64,000 bases of DNA from Janthinobacterium sp. 61. GTDB taxonomy: Bacteria > Pseudomonadota > Gammaproteobacteria > Burkholderiales > Burkholderiaceae_D. Positions 19,031 through 27,512 of the stretch are shown here, one piece after another (position 1 is the first letter of the stretch; each line of letters opens with the position of its first letter). Location of the stretch: NCBI RefSeq assembly GCF_002846335.1, contig NZ_PJMQ01000001.1:4774001-4838000 (forward strand), given 5' to 3'. A model generated the notes under the pieces. That model did no database searches. It had not been told where the DNA came from and saw nothing but the letters and a program-made list of their open reading frames with translations. The position numbers and the translations under genes were made by a program.

Positions 19031-19116
19031 CTGCCTGCCTGCGCCGGAAGTGCTATTCTGCGCGACGCCTCGGCGCACACGGACCGAGGCTTTCGCAAAT
19101 CATTCAAAAGACGACC

Positions 19117-20976
19117 ATGCAAACTTTGACCTTCCTGCGCGCGCTGGGCTGTGCGCTACTTTGCCAGGTAACCCTGGCGGCGCACGCCGATCCCCTTAGC
19201 TACGCGCGTTACGACCAGGTGCGCACGCGCGACCTGCAGCTGGACCTGAAAGCCGATTTCAAGCAAAAGACCCTCTCCGGCTATGCCGAGCTGTCCTTGA
19301 ACTGGATCGATCCGGCGGCGCGCACCCTGGTGCTCGATACGCGCGATTTGTCGATCGCGAAAGTGCAGGTGCAGGACAAGCGCGGCGCATGGCAGATGGC
19401 GCCGTATCAGCTGGACAAGGCCGACCCGGAAAAGGGCCAGGCGCTGCGCATCACCACCACGGGCCAGCCGGGCAAAGTGCGCGTCTACTATCACACGGCG
19501 CCAAACGCCATCGCGCTGCAGTGGCTCACGCCGCAGCAGACCATGTCGGGCAAGCTGCCCTTCATGTTCAGCCAGTCGCAAAGCATCAACGCCCGCTCAT
19601 GGGTGCCGTCGCAGGATACGCCAGCCGTGCGTTTTACCTACAGCGCACGCATCGATGCCCCAAGCGGCATGCGCGTCGTGATGAGCGCCGAGAATGACGA
19701 AAAAGCGACGGGCAAGGGCGGTTGGAAATTCAGGATGCCGCAGCCGATTCCATCGTACCTGCTGGCCATTGCCATCGGCGAACTGGAAGTGCGCAAGCTC
19801 GGTCCCCGTTCCGCCGTGTATGCCGAACCGCCCCGCATCAAGGCGGCCGAATACGAACTGGCCGACACGGAAAAGATGATCAAGGCCGCCGAAGCGCTAT
19901 ACGGTCCGTATGGATGGGGACGCTACGACATGATCGTGTTGCCGCCATCGTTCCCCTACGGTGGCATGGAAAACCCGCGCCTGACCTTCCTCACGCCAAC
20001 CATGATCGCGGGCGACCGCAGCCTGGTCGACCTGATCGCGCATGAACTGGCCCACTCGTGGTCGGGCAACCTGGTCACCAACGCCTCGTGGAAGCACATG
20101 TGGCTCAACGAAGGTTTCACCACCTACGTCACCACGCGCATCGTCGAGCAGCTGTATGGCAGCGAAGTGGCGCAGATGGGCGTGCAGGTCGACCAGGAAG
20201 AACTGGCCGCGTCGATCAAGACATTGCCCGCGGCGAAAACGGCGTTGATCACGCGCGATGCGGATGCCAATCCCGCAGAAACGTATACGGACGATGGCAT
20301 CATCTACCCGAAAGGTGCCTGGTTCCTGGCTACCATGGAGCGCCGTGCCGGCCGTGCCGTGTTCGATCCATTCCTGCGCGGCTGGTTCGACCAGCACGCG
20401 TTCCAGAGCGTGACGACGGAGCAGTTCATCGCCTACCTGCGCAAGAATCTGCTGGCGCAGCATCCGGACGTGATGCCGGAAGCGGAGCTCGATGAATGGC
20501 TGTATGGCACCGGCGTGCCGGCCAGCGCGCAGCGCGTTGTCTCGCCGCGCCTGGCGCTGCTCGACCAGCACCGCGACGCCTGGCTCAAGGGGGAGCTGGC
20601 GACGAAAGAGCTGGACATGGATCATTGGGTCGCCATCGAGTCGATGCACTTCCTGAACGACATCAACAACAAGGCCAGCGCGGCGCAATTGCGCGAACTG
20701 GATCAGGTCTACGGTGTGGGCAAGAGCGGCAACAATGAAGTGGCCTACCGCTTTTACCTCGCTGCCGTGAACGCCGGCTACGACGTGCAGCAGCCCTTGC
20801 AGGCATTCCTGATGAGCGTGGGCCGCCAGAAGTTCGTCGTGCCCCTGTACAGCGCGCTGATGAAGACGCCGCAAGGCCATGCCTGGGCCAAGGACGTGTA
20901 CGCGCAGGCGCGCGCACGCTACCACCCGGTGACGCAGGAAAGCGTCGATAAATTGATGGCCGCGCAAGCGCATTGA
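19117..20976 (+). CDS. M1-family aminopeptidase, LTA4-hydrolase-like, exported
   Basis: A 619-residue protein beginning with a signal peptide (FLRALGCALLCQVTLAAHA). The zinc site is H309-E-L-A-H313 with E332, and the substrate-binding GGMEN motif is intact (GGMENPRLTF). The arrangement and length resemble leukotriene A4 hydrolase and cold-active aminopeptidases. The ATG at 19117 is chosen because the open frame upstream (from 18997) runs through the terminator of the previous gene and is not signal-like. It is 22 bases before the serine hydrolase start, so the two are probably cotranscribed. Confidence 0.92.
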   Translation: MQTLTFLRALGCALLCQVTLAAHADPLSYARYDQVRTRDLQLDLKADFKQKTLSGYAELSLNWIDPAARTLVLDTRDLSIAKVQVQDKRGAWQMAPYQLDKADPEKGQALRITTTGQPGKVRVYYHTAPNAIALQWLTPQQTMSGKLPFMFSQSQSINARSWVPSQDTPAVRFTYSARIDAPSGMRVVMSAENDEKATGKGGWKFRMPQPIPSYLLAIAIGELEVRKLGPRSAVYAEPPRIKAAEYELADTEKMIKAAEALYGPYGWGRYDMIVLPPSFPYGGMENPRLTFLTPTMIAGDRSLVDLIAHELAHSWSGNLVTNASWKHMWLNEGFTTYVTTRIVEQLYGSEVAQMGVQVDQEELAASIKTLPAAKTALITRDADANPAETYTDDGIIYPKGAWFLATMERRAGRAVFDPFLRGWFDQHAFQSVTTEQFIAYLRKNLLAQHPDVMPEAELDEWLYGTGVPASAQRVVSPRLALLDQHRDAWLKGELATKELDMDHWVAIESMHFLNDINNKASAAQLRELDQVYGVGKSGNNEVAYRFYLAAVNAGYDVQQPLQAFLMSVGRQKFVVPLYSALMKTPQGHAWAKDVYAQARARYHPVTQESVDKLMAAQAH

Positions 20977-20998
20977 ACTTTCTTTGGACATCCTGAGC

Positions 20999-22639
20999 AT
21001 GCATTCCATGAACCGTCTCGCCGCCGCCATCGTGCTGGCGTTTTCCAGCGTCACTGTGCCGGCACTGGCCTTTGACGCCGCCCCTGTTGCTGCTGCTGCT
21101 GCGCCGGCGCCCGCGCCTGCTTTTGATCTTGACCGTGACGTCGCCACCGCCCTGAAGGTTTTCGACGTGCCCGGCATGGCGATCGCCATCGTCAAGGATG
21201 GCAAGGTCATCACCGCCAAGGGCTTTGGCGTGCGCAAGCTGGGCGAACCGGCATCCGTCGGCGCCAAGACCCTGTTCGAAGTGGCATCGAACTCGAAAGG
21301 CTTCACGGCCGCCGCTCTGGCCATGCTGGTTGACGAGGGCAAGCTGGCCTGGGACGATCCCGTCACCAAGCACTTGCCAGGCTTCCAGATGCACGATTCC
21401 TACGTGACTGGCGCCATGACCATCCGCGATTTGCTGACGCACCGCAGTGGCCTGGGCCTGGGCGCCGGCGACTTGCTGTGGTGGCCCACCACCACGTTCA
21501 GCACCGACGAGATCATCGAGAAGCTGCGCTACATCCGCCCAGCCACGAGTTTTCGCAACAGCTATGCCTACGATAATCTGCTGTACATCGTCGCTGGCAA
21601 GATCATCGCCGACAAGGCCGGCAAGAGCTGGGGCGAGGCGATGCACGAACGCATCCTGGCGCCGTTGGGCATGACGGGCAGCACCACCAGCCTGGCCGAG
21701 AACGTTGGCAATCCCGACGTGGCCAATGCGCACAGCAAGATCGACGGCAAGGTCGCCGCCGTCAAATCGATGCCGGTGCCGAACGCCGTGGGCGCCGTCG
21801 GTATCAACACAAATGCGGAAGATATCGCCAAGTGGATGATGGTGCTGCTCGATGAGGGCAAGATCGCCGGCGTGATGGACAAGGATGGCAAGGAAGCGCG
21901 TCTGTTCAGTGAAAAGCAGGGCCGCGAGATGTGGACGGCGCAAACGCCGATCAAGATTGCCGAGCCGAAGCCAAAGCTGGCAGCGACCAAGCCGAACTTC
22001 AGCGCGTATGGCCTGGGCTTCCAGCTACGCGACTACAAGGGCATGAAAGTGGCCATGCACGGCGGCGCGCTGCAGGGCTTTTATTCGCGCGTGGTGATGG
22101 TGCCGGAAGCGAAACTGGGGGTGGCCATTCTCACCAATGCTGAAAATGGCGGTTCCATGACGGCGTTGCAATGGCGCATCCTCGACCATTACCTGCAGGC
22201 AGCGCCGTCGGACTGGCTCGCGCTGGTGGCCCAGGTGGAGCAGGACCAGCATGCGGAAGAAGTCAAGAAGCAGGGCAAGGCGTCGAGCGCGCGCGCGGTG
22301 AAATCGCAGCCATCGCTGCCGCTGGCGGCGTATGACGGCGAGTATGAGGATGCCTGGTACGGCAAGGTCGTGATCAAGCCGGAGGGGAAAAAACATATCC
22401 TCAGCTTCACGCGCACGCCGGACCTGACGGGCGAGCTGGAACACTGGCAGCATGACACCTTCATCGTGCGCTGGAAAGAGCGTAACTTCAACGCCGACGC
22501 CTATGTGACCTTCTCGCTCAATCCCGATGGCAGCATTGACAGGGTGAAAATGGCGCCCGTGTCGGCCGAAACGGATTTCAGCTATGACTTCCAGGATTTG
22601 AGCCTGGTACCGGTGAAGCCGAAGGAAACGAAGAAATAG
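20999..22639 (+). CDS. Class C beta-lactamase-fold serine hydrolase with C-terminal DUF3471-like domain
   Basis: A 546-residue exported protein with an Ala/Pro-rich linker after the signal peptide. The catalytic motifs of the serine beta-lactamase/D-peptidase fold are present: S97-N-S-K100, Y191-D-N193 and H354-G-G. The last 100 residues (beginning LAAYDGEYEDAWYGKV) resemble DUF3471, often attached to such hydrolases. Family members are esterases, D-aminopeptidases or carboxypeptidases more often than true beta-lactamases, so resistance should not be assumed. Starts at 20984 (TTG), 20999 and 21008 are possible; none has a strong ribosome site. It ends five bases before a palindromic repeat. 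Confidence 0.87.
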   Translation: MHSMNRLAAAIVLAFSSVTVPALAFDAAPVAAAAAPAPAPAFDLDRDVATALKVFDVPGMAIAIVKDGKVITAKGFGVRKLGEPASVGAKTLFEVASNSKGFTAAALAMLVDEGKLAWDDPVTKHLPGFQMHDSYVTGAMTIRDLLTHRSGLGLGAGDLLWWPTTTFSTDEIIEKLRYIRPATSFRNSYAYDNLLYIVAGKIIADKAGKSWGEAMHERILAPLGMTGSTTSLAENVGNPDVANAHSKIDGKVAAVKSMPVPNAVGAVGINTNAEDIAKWMMVLLDEGKIAGVMDKDGKEARLFSEKQGREMWTAQTPIKIAEPKPKLAATKPNFSAYGLGFQLRDYKGMKVAMHGGALQGFYSRVVMVPEAKLGVAILTNAENGGSMTALQWRILDHYLQAAPSDWLALVAQVEQDQHAEEVKKQGKASSARAVKSQPSLPLAAYDGEYEDAWYGKVVIKPEGKKHILSFTRTPDLTGELEHWQHDTFIVRWKERNFNADAYVTFSLNPDGSIDRVKMAPVSAETDFSYDFQDLSLVPVKPKETKK

Positions 22640-22643
22640 AGCG

Positions 22644-22741
22644 GTAGGTCGGGTTAGCGCGTTACGCGTAACCCGACGCCATCACAGACGCCAACGATGT
22701 TGTCGGATTACGCGCGGCGGTGCCGCGCTAAGCCGACCTAC
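22644..22741. repeat. Palindromic intergenic repeat element with matching ends
   Basis: A 98-base element bounded by imperfect inverted ends: GTAGGTCGGGTTAGCGC at the left and GCGCTAAGCCGACCTAC at the right. Inside are two hairpins, one with arms GTCGGGTTA and TAACCCGAC, the other with arms GCGCGGC and GCCGCGC. It fills the gap between two convergent genes, and its right end overlaps the TAG stop of the methyltransferase-like gene. The form is that of dispersed REP-like elements, which can also act as a two-way terminator. Only one copy is visible here. Confidence 0.75.
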
Positions 22742-23565
22742 TTGACGAACTTCAGGGTCATACGGTCACTCTCGCCGATGGCCGTGTATTTGGCCCGCTC
22801 CACATCCTTGTTGGCGTAGGTGGGCGGCAGTGCCCAGACGCCGCCCTGGTGGTCTGCCGTGTCCTTGGGATTGGCGTTGATGTCCGACTTGGCCGCCAGT
22901 TTGAAACCGGCGCCTTCAGCCAGTTTGATCACATATGCTTCGTGCATGTAGCCGCTGCTGGCCGTGGCATCCTGCACCTTGTTCGCCGGCAGGCGGTGTT
23001 CGACGACGCCGAACACGCCGCCCGGTTTCAGGCTGTCATAGACTTCCTTGAACAGGGTCTGCATACCTGCTTCGCCAATGGGTATCCAGTTGTGGATATT
23101 GCGGAAGGTGAGCACCATGTCGGCCGTGCCTTTGGGCGCGATGCGGTAGGTGGTGGGTGGCGCGAAGGCGCCGATTTCCACCTTGCCGAAAGCGGCCGGA
23201 TTGGCGTCGAGTTTTTGCTGGAAGCGCGCCGCGCCGCGGCGTGCGCCTTCGCTGGCGGATTGCGGATCGTTGCCGGCGGCGATCAGCTTGCCGTTCTCGC
23301 GCAGGTAGGGCGCCAGGATCTCCGTATACCAGCCGCCGCCAGGCGCCAGTTCGACCACTGTCATGCCCGGTTTGATGCCGAAGAACGTCAGCGTTTCATA
23401 CGGGTGGCGGGCGCTGTCGCGTAGCGCGTTGGCCGGCGTGCGCGCACTGCCGGCAATGGCTGCCTTCAGGGCCGCGTCGCCGGCATCGGCGGCCAGTGCC
23501 GCACCGCTGCCGCCACAGGCCAGCATGACCATCAAGGCCGCAGCCAGGGATACTCGCTTCATCAT
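22738..23565 (-). CDS. Exported SAM-methyltransferase-like protein (COG4798 type)
   Basis: A 275-residue protein with a clear signal peptide (RVSLAAALMVMLACGGSGAALAA) followed by a Rossmann methyltransferase domain. Motif I is VVELAPGGGWYTEILAPYL and a post-I acidic region follows; a later segment reads MVLTFRNIHNW. This matches predicted methyltransferases of the COG4798 group, many of which are exported. SAM is not known to be supplied to the periplasm, so the activity there is puzzling. Several ATGs occur in a row; GGAG upstream favours the one at 23565 or 23562. The stop codon lies inside the palindromic repeat. Confidence 0.8.
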   Translation of the reverse strand: MMKRVSLAAALMVMLACGGSGAALAADAGDAALKAAIAGSARTPANALRDSARHPYETLTFFGIKPGMTVVELAPGGGWYTEILAPYLRENGKLIAAGNDPQSASEGARRGAARFQQKLDANPAAFGKVEIGAFAPPTTYRIAPKGTADMVLTFRNIHNWIPIGEAGMQTLFKEVYDSLKPGGVFGVVEHRLPANKVQDATASSGYMHEAYVIKLAEGAGFKLAAKSDINANPKDTADHQGGVWALPPTYANKDVERAKYTAIGESDRMTLKFVK

Positions 23566-23650
23566 CATATGCTCCATGCGTGATTGGATCGGTTGGTAAA
23601 TTGGTGGCGATCGCCATCAACGCCGATCATCGGGCAAGCACGCCGGCCGG

Positions 23651-24310
23651 TCAAGCGGATTCCGTACCCCATGCAGCGGCATATGCGGGCAACTCGCTGG
23701 TGTTGAGCGCATCGGCGATGGCCGCGCCCCGAGCGTGCGTAAACGGCAGTTCACCCGTCCAGACGTCATGCGCCATGTCGCCCGCATCGTCCAGCGGACC
23801 GCCCCTGCGCTGCTTGACGGCGCATTCGTCGAGCGCGATGCGCAGCACGGTGGTAGCGGCGTATTCCTTGGCGCTGCCACCGCGCACTTGTGCCAGGCGT
23901 CCCGGCGCCAGCTTTTCCATCAGCGCATCCATGGCCGCATGCTGCTGGCCGATGTCGCTTACTTTTTCAAACTGCCCGTACACCATCGCCGAGCGGTAGT
24001 TCATGGTGTGATTGAAGGCCGAGCGCGCCAGCACCAGGCCGTCGAGATGGGTCACCGTCACGCACACGCCCGTATCGCGCAGCAGCTGCTTGAGCATGCG
24101 GCTGCCGTTCGAGCCATGGATGTACAGGTGGCCGCCGATGCGCCAGCAGGCGGTCGGGATGCAATGGTTTCCGTGCTCGTCCTGGAAGGCGATATGGCAC
24201 AGATAGGCGGCGTCGAGGACGGCGTACAGGGTGGCTTGCTCGTAGCTGGCCAGTTCGGCGACGCGGCGTACGCGGGTGCGGGGGCTGGGAGGCAGGGCGG
24301 TAGCGGTCAT
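23651..24310 (-). CDS. Pyridoxamine-5'-phosphate-oxidase-fold flavin-binding protein
   Basis: A 219-residue cytoplasmic protein of the split-barrel FMN-binding family (COG3467, NimA/PNPOx-like). The pattern includes HIAFQDEHGNHCIPTACWR, LYIHGSNGSRML and the later NYRSAMVYG, all characteristic of the group. It is not the housekeeping PdxH, which is shorter and has different end motifs. Its gene is divergent from a MocR-type regulator with an operator-like spacer, and such pairs are common. A role in a PLP- or flavin-linked detoxification reaction is an inference. The start at 24310 is preferred over 24358, which would overlap the neighbour's promoter. Confidence 0.85.
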   Translation of the reverse strand: MTATALPPSPRTRVRRVAELASYEQATLYAVLDAAYLCHIAFQDEHGNHCIPTACWRIGGHLYIHGSNGSRMLKQLLRDTGVCVTVTHLDGLVLARSAFNHTMNYRSAMVYGQFEKVSDIGQQHAAMDALMEKLAPGRLAQVRGGSAKEYAATTVLRIALDECAVKQRRGGPLDDAGDMAHDVWTGELPFTHARGAAIADALNTSELPAYAAAWGTESA

Positions 24311-24323
24311 GGTGGAAATCCGG

Positions 24324-24381
24324 TTGGTTGAAGAAGCAGGCCGCACTATAATCGGCATCTGGCCCTGAAAAAAGATCCAGA
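24324..24381 (+). promoter_or_regulatory. Promoter and operator-like repeat of the mocR-type gene
   Basis: TTGGTT at 24324-24329 and a perfect TATAAT at 24347-24352 are 17 bases apart, giving a sigma-70 promoter towards the regulator gene. Just downstream, TCTGG (24358-24362) is mirrored by CCAGA (24377-24381). An operator covering the transcription start would fit autorepression, which is common among MocR regulators. Confidence 0.6.
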
Positions 24382-24414
24382 ACTGATAAATAATTTAGAG
24401 CCACAAGGAGGCGC

Positions 24415-25899
24415 ATGGATTTTGCTTTGCTGCTGGGTGCATTCGAACGCACGCATCGCGAGCGGGGCTGGCCGCGTCAACGCCTGCTGCATGAATGCCT
24501 GCGCGCGGCGATCCGCGGCGGCCAGCTGGCTCCTGGTACGCGGCTGGCCGCCACGCGCGTGCTTGCTGCGGAACTGGGACTGGCGCGCAATACCGTGCTG
24601 TACGCCTACGAGCAATTGGCCAGCGAAGGGTTTGTCTTGCCGGACCGGCGCGGCACCGTCGTCGCCGGCAGTGCCGGCGAGCCGATGGCATCGCCAGTGC
24701 GTGGCGGCCAGGATGGCTTGTCGCGCCGCGCCCGGCATTTGCGCGGCGTGGCGGGACAGGATGTGAATGCGGCGCTGGTATTTCCTGCTGACGCCATGGG
24801 CGCGTTCGCGCCTGGCGTGCCGGCGCTCGACGAATTTCCGCTGGCGCAGTGGCGGCGCATGCTGGATCGTGCATGGCGTGCGCAGACGCCGCGCCAGCTC
24901 AATTACGGCGACCCTGCCGGTGAGCCGCAGCTGCGCATGGCCATCGCCGACCATTTGCGCGCCGCGCGCGGCGTCGTCTGCGATGCGAGCCAAGTGTTCA
25001 TCACGGATGGCACGCAGAGCAGCCTGGATGTGTGCCTGCGCGCCTTTGCCGACCAGGGCGACACCTTGTGGATCGAGCACCCTGGCTATGGCGGCGCGCT
25101 GGCGGCGGGCCGCGGCGCCGGCCTGCAGGTGAGGGGCATTGCGGTAGACATGGATGGCATCGCACCGACAGACGACGACTGGAACGCGGCGCCGCCGCGC
25201 CTGATCTACACCACACCGTCGCACCAGTATCCGACCGGCAGCGTGCTTAGTCCCGCGCGCCGCATGGTGCTGCTCGACCGTGCCCGTGCCGCCGGCGCCC
25301 TGATTATTGAAGATGATTACGACAGCGAATTTCGCCATGGCGGCCCGCCCCTGGCTGCGATGCAGGGACTGGTGGAGGATGCGCCCGTCGTGTATATGGG
25401 CACCTTCAGCAAGACCATGTTTCCCGCCTTGCGCCTGGCCTTTATCGTCGTGCCGGCGACGCTGGCCGGGGCCTTCGCGCAGATGCAGGCACAGGGCGCC
25501 GCCAGGGGGCGCGTGGCTGAACAACTGGCACTGGCCGAGTTCCTGCGCAGCGGCCTGTTTGCGCGCCATGTGCGCCGCATGCGTCGCCTGTACCGCCAGC
25601 GGCGAGACGCCTTGAGCGAGGCATTGCAGCGCCATGCGTGTGCGGGCGCTGGCATCCATGGCGGCACAGCCGGCATGCATTTGGCGCTGCGTTTTCAAGA
25701 TGCCGCATGGGATGATCTGGCACTGAGTCGCCGCGCCGCGCAGGACGGCATCGTGGCGCTGGCGCTGTCCGCGCATGGCACGGGAGAGAGGAGGGGCGAG
25801 GGCGCCGGCTGGAACGGTTTCCTGCTCGGTTATGCGCAGGTACCGGCCGAGAATATGGATGGCCTGGCGCGCCGCCTGGGCGCGCTGCTGCCGGCGTGA
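24415..25899 (+). CDS. MocR-family regulator (GntR winged helix fused to aminotransferase fold)
   Basis: A 494-residue protein. Residues about 15-85 form a GntR-type winged helix (LAAELGLARNTVLYAYEQLASEGFV). The rest is a fold-type I aminotransferase domain with the PLP-binding lysine K333 in GTFSKTMFPALRL and the acidic IIEDDYDSEFR segment. MocR proteins use PLP as a ligand to control vitamin B6, GABA or related genes. AAGGAGG at 24404-24410 gives a strong ribosome site. Its divergent neighbour is a PNPOx-fold protein, the likely target. PdxR-like function is possible but not shown. Confidence 0.9.
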   Translation: MDFALLLGAFERTHRERGWPRQRLLHECLRAAIRGGQLAPGTRLAATRVLAAELGLARNTVLYAYEQLASEGFVLPDRRGTVVAGSAGEPMASPVRGGQDGLSRRARHLRGVAGQDVNAALVFPADAMGAFAPGVPALDEFPLAQWRRMLDRAWRAQTPRQLNYGDPAGEPQLRMAIADHLRAARGVVCDASQVFITDGTQSSLDVCLRAFADQGDTLWIEHPGYGGALAAGRGAGLQVRGIAVDMDGIAPTDDDWNAAPPRLIYTTPSHQYPTGSVLSPARRMVLLDRARAAGALIIEDDYDSEFRHGGPPLAAMQGLVEDAPVVYMGTFSKTMFPALRLAFIVVPATLAGAFAQMQAQGAARGRVAEQLALAEFLRSGLFARHVRRMRRLYRQRRDALSEALQRHACAGAGIHGGTAGMHLALRFQDAAWDDLALSRRAAQDGIVALALSAHGTGERRGEGAGWNGFLLGYAQVPAENMDGLARRLGALLPA

Positions 25900-25914
25900 T
25901 GCCGCGCTACTGTA

Positions 25915-26694
25915 TTACTGCTGGTCCTGCATCCACTGCTTCAAGCCGTTGACCCAGTTCTTGGCGGGCAGGTTGAACTGCTTCTTGATGGCGGCGGCAC
26001 GTTCGTACAAGTCGCTGAAATCGAGCGACGGTGATTTTTTGAAGGCCAGCACGACAATATTTTCATCTTCCATTTCGGGCACCCAGACGACGGCGTCGAA
26101 GACCAGTTCCATCGCCTGCAAATTCTTGTCGTAGTTGGGGAAGTCGCCGAAGACATTCGTGCACATGATGCCGTCGTCTGCCAGGCAGTCGAAGCAGGCC
26201 TGGTAGAACTCGGGCGTGTCGAGTACGGGGCCGCGCGCGTCTTCGTCGTACAGGTCCACCTGCAGCGCATCGACCGTGCCGTGGTTGGCAGGATCGAGCA
26301 CGAAGTCGAGCGCATTCATCTCGCGCACGTCGAGGCGCGCGTCATTCGGCGGCAGCGCAAACTGGGCGCCGCAGATGGCGATCACATTCGGATTGAGTTC
26401 GATGGCTGTGACCGAGGCATCGGGGAAGCGGCGGTAGCTGAATTTTGTCAGCGCAGCGCTGCCCAGTCCCAGCTGCACGATGCGCCTGGGCTGTGTCTTG
26501 AACAGCATCCACATCATCATCATCTGCACGTATTCGAGCTCGATGGCGTCGGGTTTGTCCAGGCGCATGGCGCCCTGCACCCACTTGGTGCCCAGGTGCA
26601 GGTAGCGGATGCCGCGGTGTTCGGTGGTGGTGGCAGGCGGGTGGCCAGGATGGCTGAAAGCGGTACTGCTGGTGGAAGTGAAATCTGTCGTCAT
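25915..26694 (-). CDS. Spermidine-synthase-like protein
   Basis: A 259-residue cytoplasmic protein with the Rossmann fold of polyamine aminopropyltransferases. The SAM-site motif I reads IVQLGLGSAALTKF, followed by AIELNPNVI (acidic post-I) and VDLYDED. The Ser-rich N-terminus is not conserved. The family includes true SpeE and many proteins of unknown role; the usual catalytic GGGDG motif is replaced by GLGSA, so spermidine synthesis should not be assumed. ATG at 26694 follows GGAG closely. It lies downstream of the PEP-CTERM gene but is separated from it by a terminator. Confidence 0.8.
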   Translation of the reverse strand: MTTDFTSTSSTAFSHPGHPPATTTEHRGIRYLHLGTKWVQGAMRLDKPDAIELEYVQMMMMWMLFKTQPRRIVQLGLGSAALTKFSYRRFPDASVTAIELNPNVIAICGAQFALPPNDARLDVREMNALDFVLDPANHGTVDALQVDLYDEDARGPVLDTPEFYQACFDCLADDGIMCTNVFGDFPNYDKNLQAMELVFDAVVWVPEMEDENIVVLAFKKSPSLDFSDLYERAAAIKKQFNLPAKNWVNGLKQWMQDQQ

Positions 26695-26715
26695 GGCTCC
26701 AGTGTAGCAGGAGCG

Positions 26716-26741
26716 AAAAAAAAGACGCTGCAGCGTCTTTT
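26716..26741 (-). terminator. Intrinsic terminator after the PEP-CTERM gene
   Basis: On the minus strand the 22-base perfect palindrome centred on CTGCAG (26720-26741) ends in a run of eight U residues. It lies 12 bases after the PEP-CTERM stop. Confidence 0.9.
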
Positions 26742-26752
26742 GGGAGGGGAGC

Positions 26753-27274
26753 TCAAGATTGCTTGCGGCGTCGTGCCAGGAAGCCCAGTACACCGAGGCC
26801 GGCCAGCATCATGCCATACGTTTCCGGCTCCGGAACCGGGGCCAGGGTCAGGTTGAAGTCGCCGGCATAACTGCCACCTTTGGAGTTGCCCATGACCGTG
26901 AGAACCAGGGGCGCGCCGATCAAAATCTCGGTCGGAGCAAGGAGCGCGCCATGGAAGGCGCCGAAAGGCGTGCTGGTGCTGACATCTGTCAGGGCAATGC
27001 TGTTCAGCGAGACGGAGCTGAACGTGACCGCCATATTGTCAGCGCCGGTATAGGAGATGTTCGCAAGAAAGGTTTGCACGAACGAACCGGCAGTTGCTGA
27101 TGGACTGAACGTGAATGTATCGGTAAAGTCACCTATGACGGGAGTGGCGCCGTAGCTTGCCGTCCATACATTGGTGCCTGTATTGTTAAGGTCTATGGAA
27201 TACGCCGCCGCACAGGCGCTGCCGATGGACGCCGCGCCCAAGACCGTTGCTGCAATGAGTGATTTCAGTTTCAT
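26753..27274 (-). CDS. FxDxF-type PEP-CTERM sorted protein
   Basis: A 173-residue exported protein. It has a signal peptide (SLIAATVLGAASIGSACAA), an FTDTF motif near residue 50 that marks the FxDxF subfamily, and the sorting tail VPEPETYGMMLAGLGVLGF followed by ARRRKQ. PEP-CTERM proteins are recognised by exosortase and anchored or released at the surface, usually alongside exopolysaccharide genes. No exosortase, PrsK/PrsR or polysaccharide cluster is visible here, so sorting must be supplied from elsewhere. The function of the mature domain is unknown. Confidence 0.92.
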   Translation of the reverse strand: MKLKSLIAATVLGAASIGSACAAAYSIDLNNTGTNVWTASYGATPVIGDFTDTFTFSPSATAGSFVQTFLANISYTGADNMAVTFSSVSLNSIALTDVSTSTPFGAFHGALLAPTEILIGAPLVLTVMGNSKGGSYAGDFNLTLAPVPEPETYGMMLAGLGVLGFLARRRKQS

Positions 27275-27512
27275 ATTTATCCCCGCGAGAAAACGATTGA
27301 TGTTTCAAAAAAACCGTACCGCTCAGATAAATTATCGCCAAGACATTTCATTGTCAATCAGCTATTTTTATATCATTATGCAAACTTAAATAGCTTATTT
27401 CTAACATACGGGCATGGCGCTCATGATGTTGCAATATTTAAAACTCTAATTATCAATATTGCACCGTGAAATAATTGCGAATGGTGTGATTTAAAAATCG
27501 TTACACGAGGAA
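27275..27512. other. AT-rich intergenic region with inverted repeat
   Basis: This 238-base spacer between the PEP-CTERM gene and the kinase gene is far more AT-rich than its surroundings and has no convincing ORF. It contains TGCAATATT at 27430-27438 mirrored by AATATTGCA at 27455-27463, a likely protein-binding site upstream of the PEP-CTERM gene. I found no sigma-54 site with correct spacing here. Confidence 0.6.

Noticed and set aside
20999-22639. Reading the serine hydrolase as a beta-lactamase resistance gene
   Set aside because: SxxK, YxN and HGG motifs are shared by esterases and peptidases; the DUF3471-like tail and peptidase neighbours argue against a dedicated resistance role.
23605-23614. 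GGCGATCGCC palindrome before the methyltransferase-like gene
   Set aside because: A single 10-base GC-rich palindrome is expected by chance and has no supporting context.
24415-25899. Annotating the MocR gene as an aminotransferase
   Set aside because: The N-terminal GntR winged helix and divergent layout mark it as a regulator that uses the fold to bind PLP.
27413-27432. Possible sigma-54 site TGGCGCTCATGATGTTGC upstream of the PEP-CTERM gene
   Set aside because: The GG and GC elements are 13 bases apart instead of 10, and it points away from the PEP-CTERM gene.
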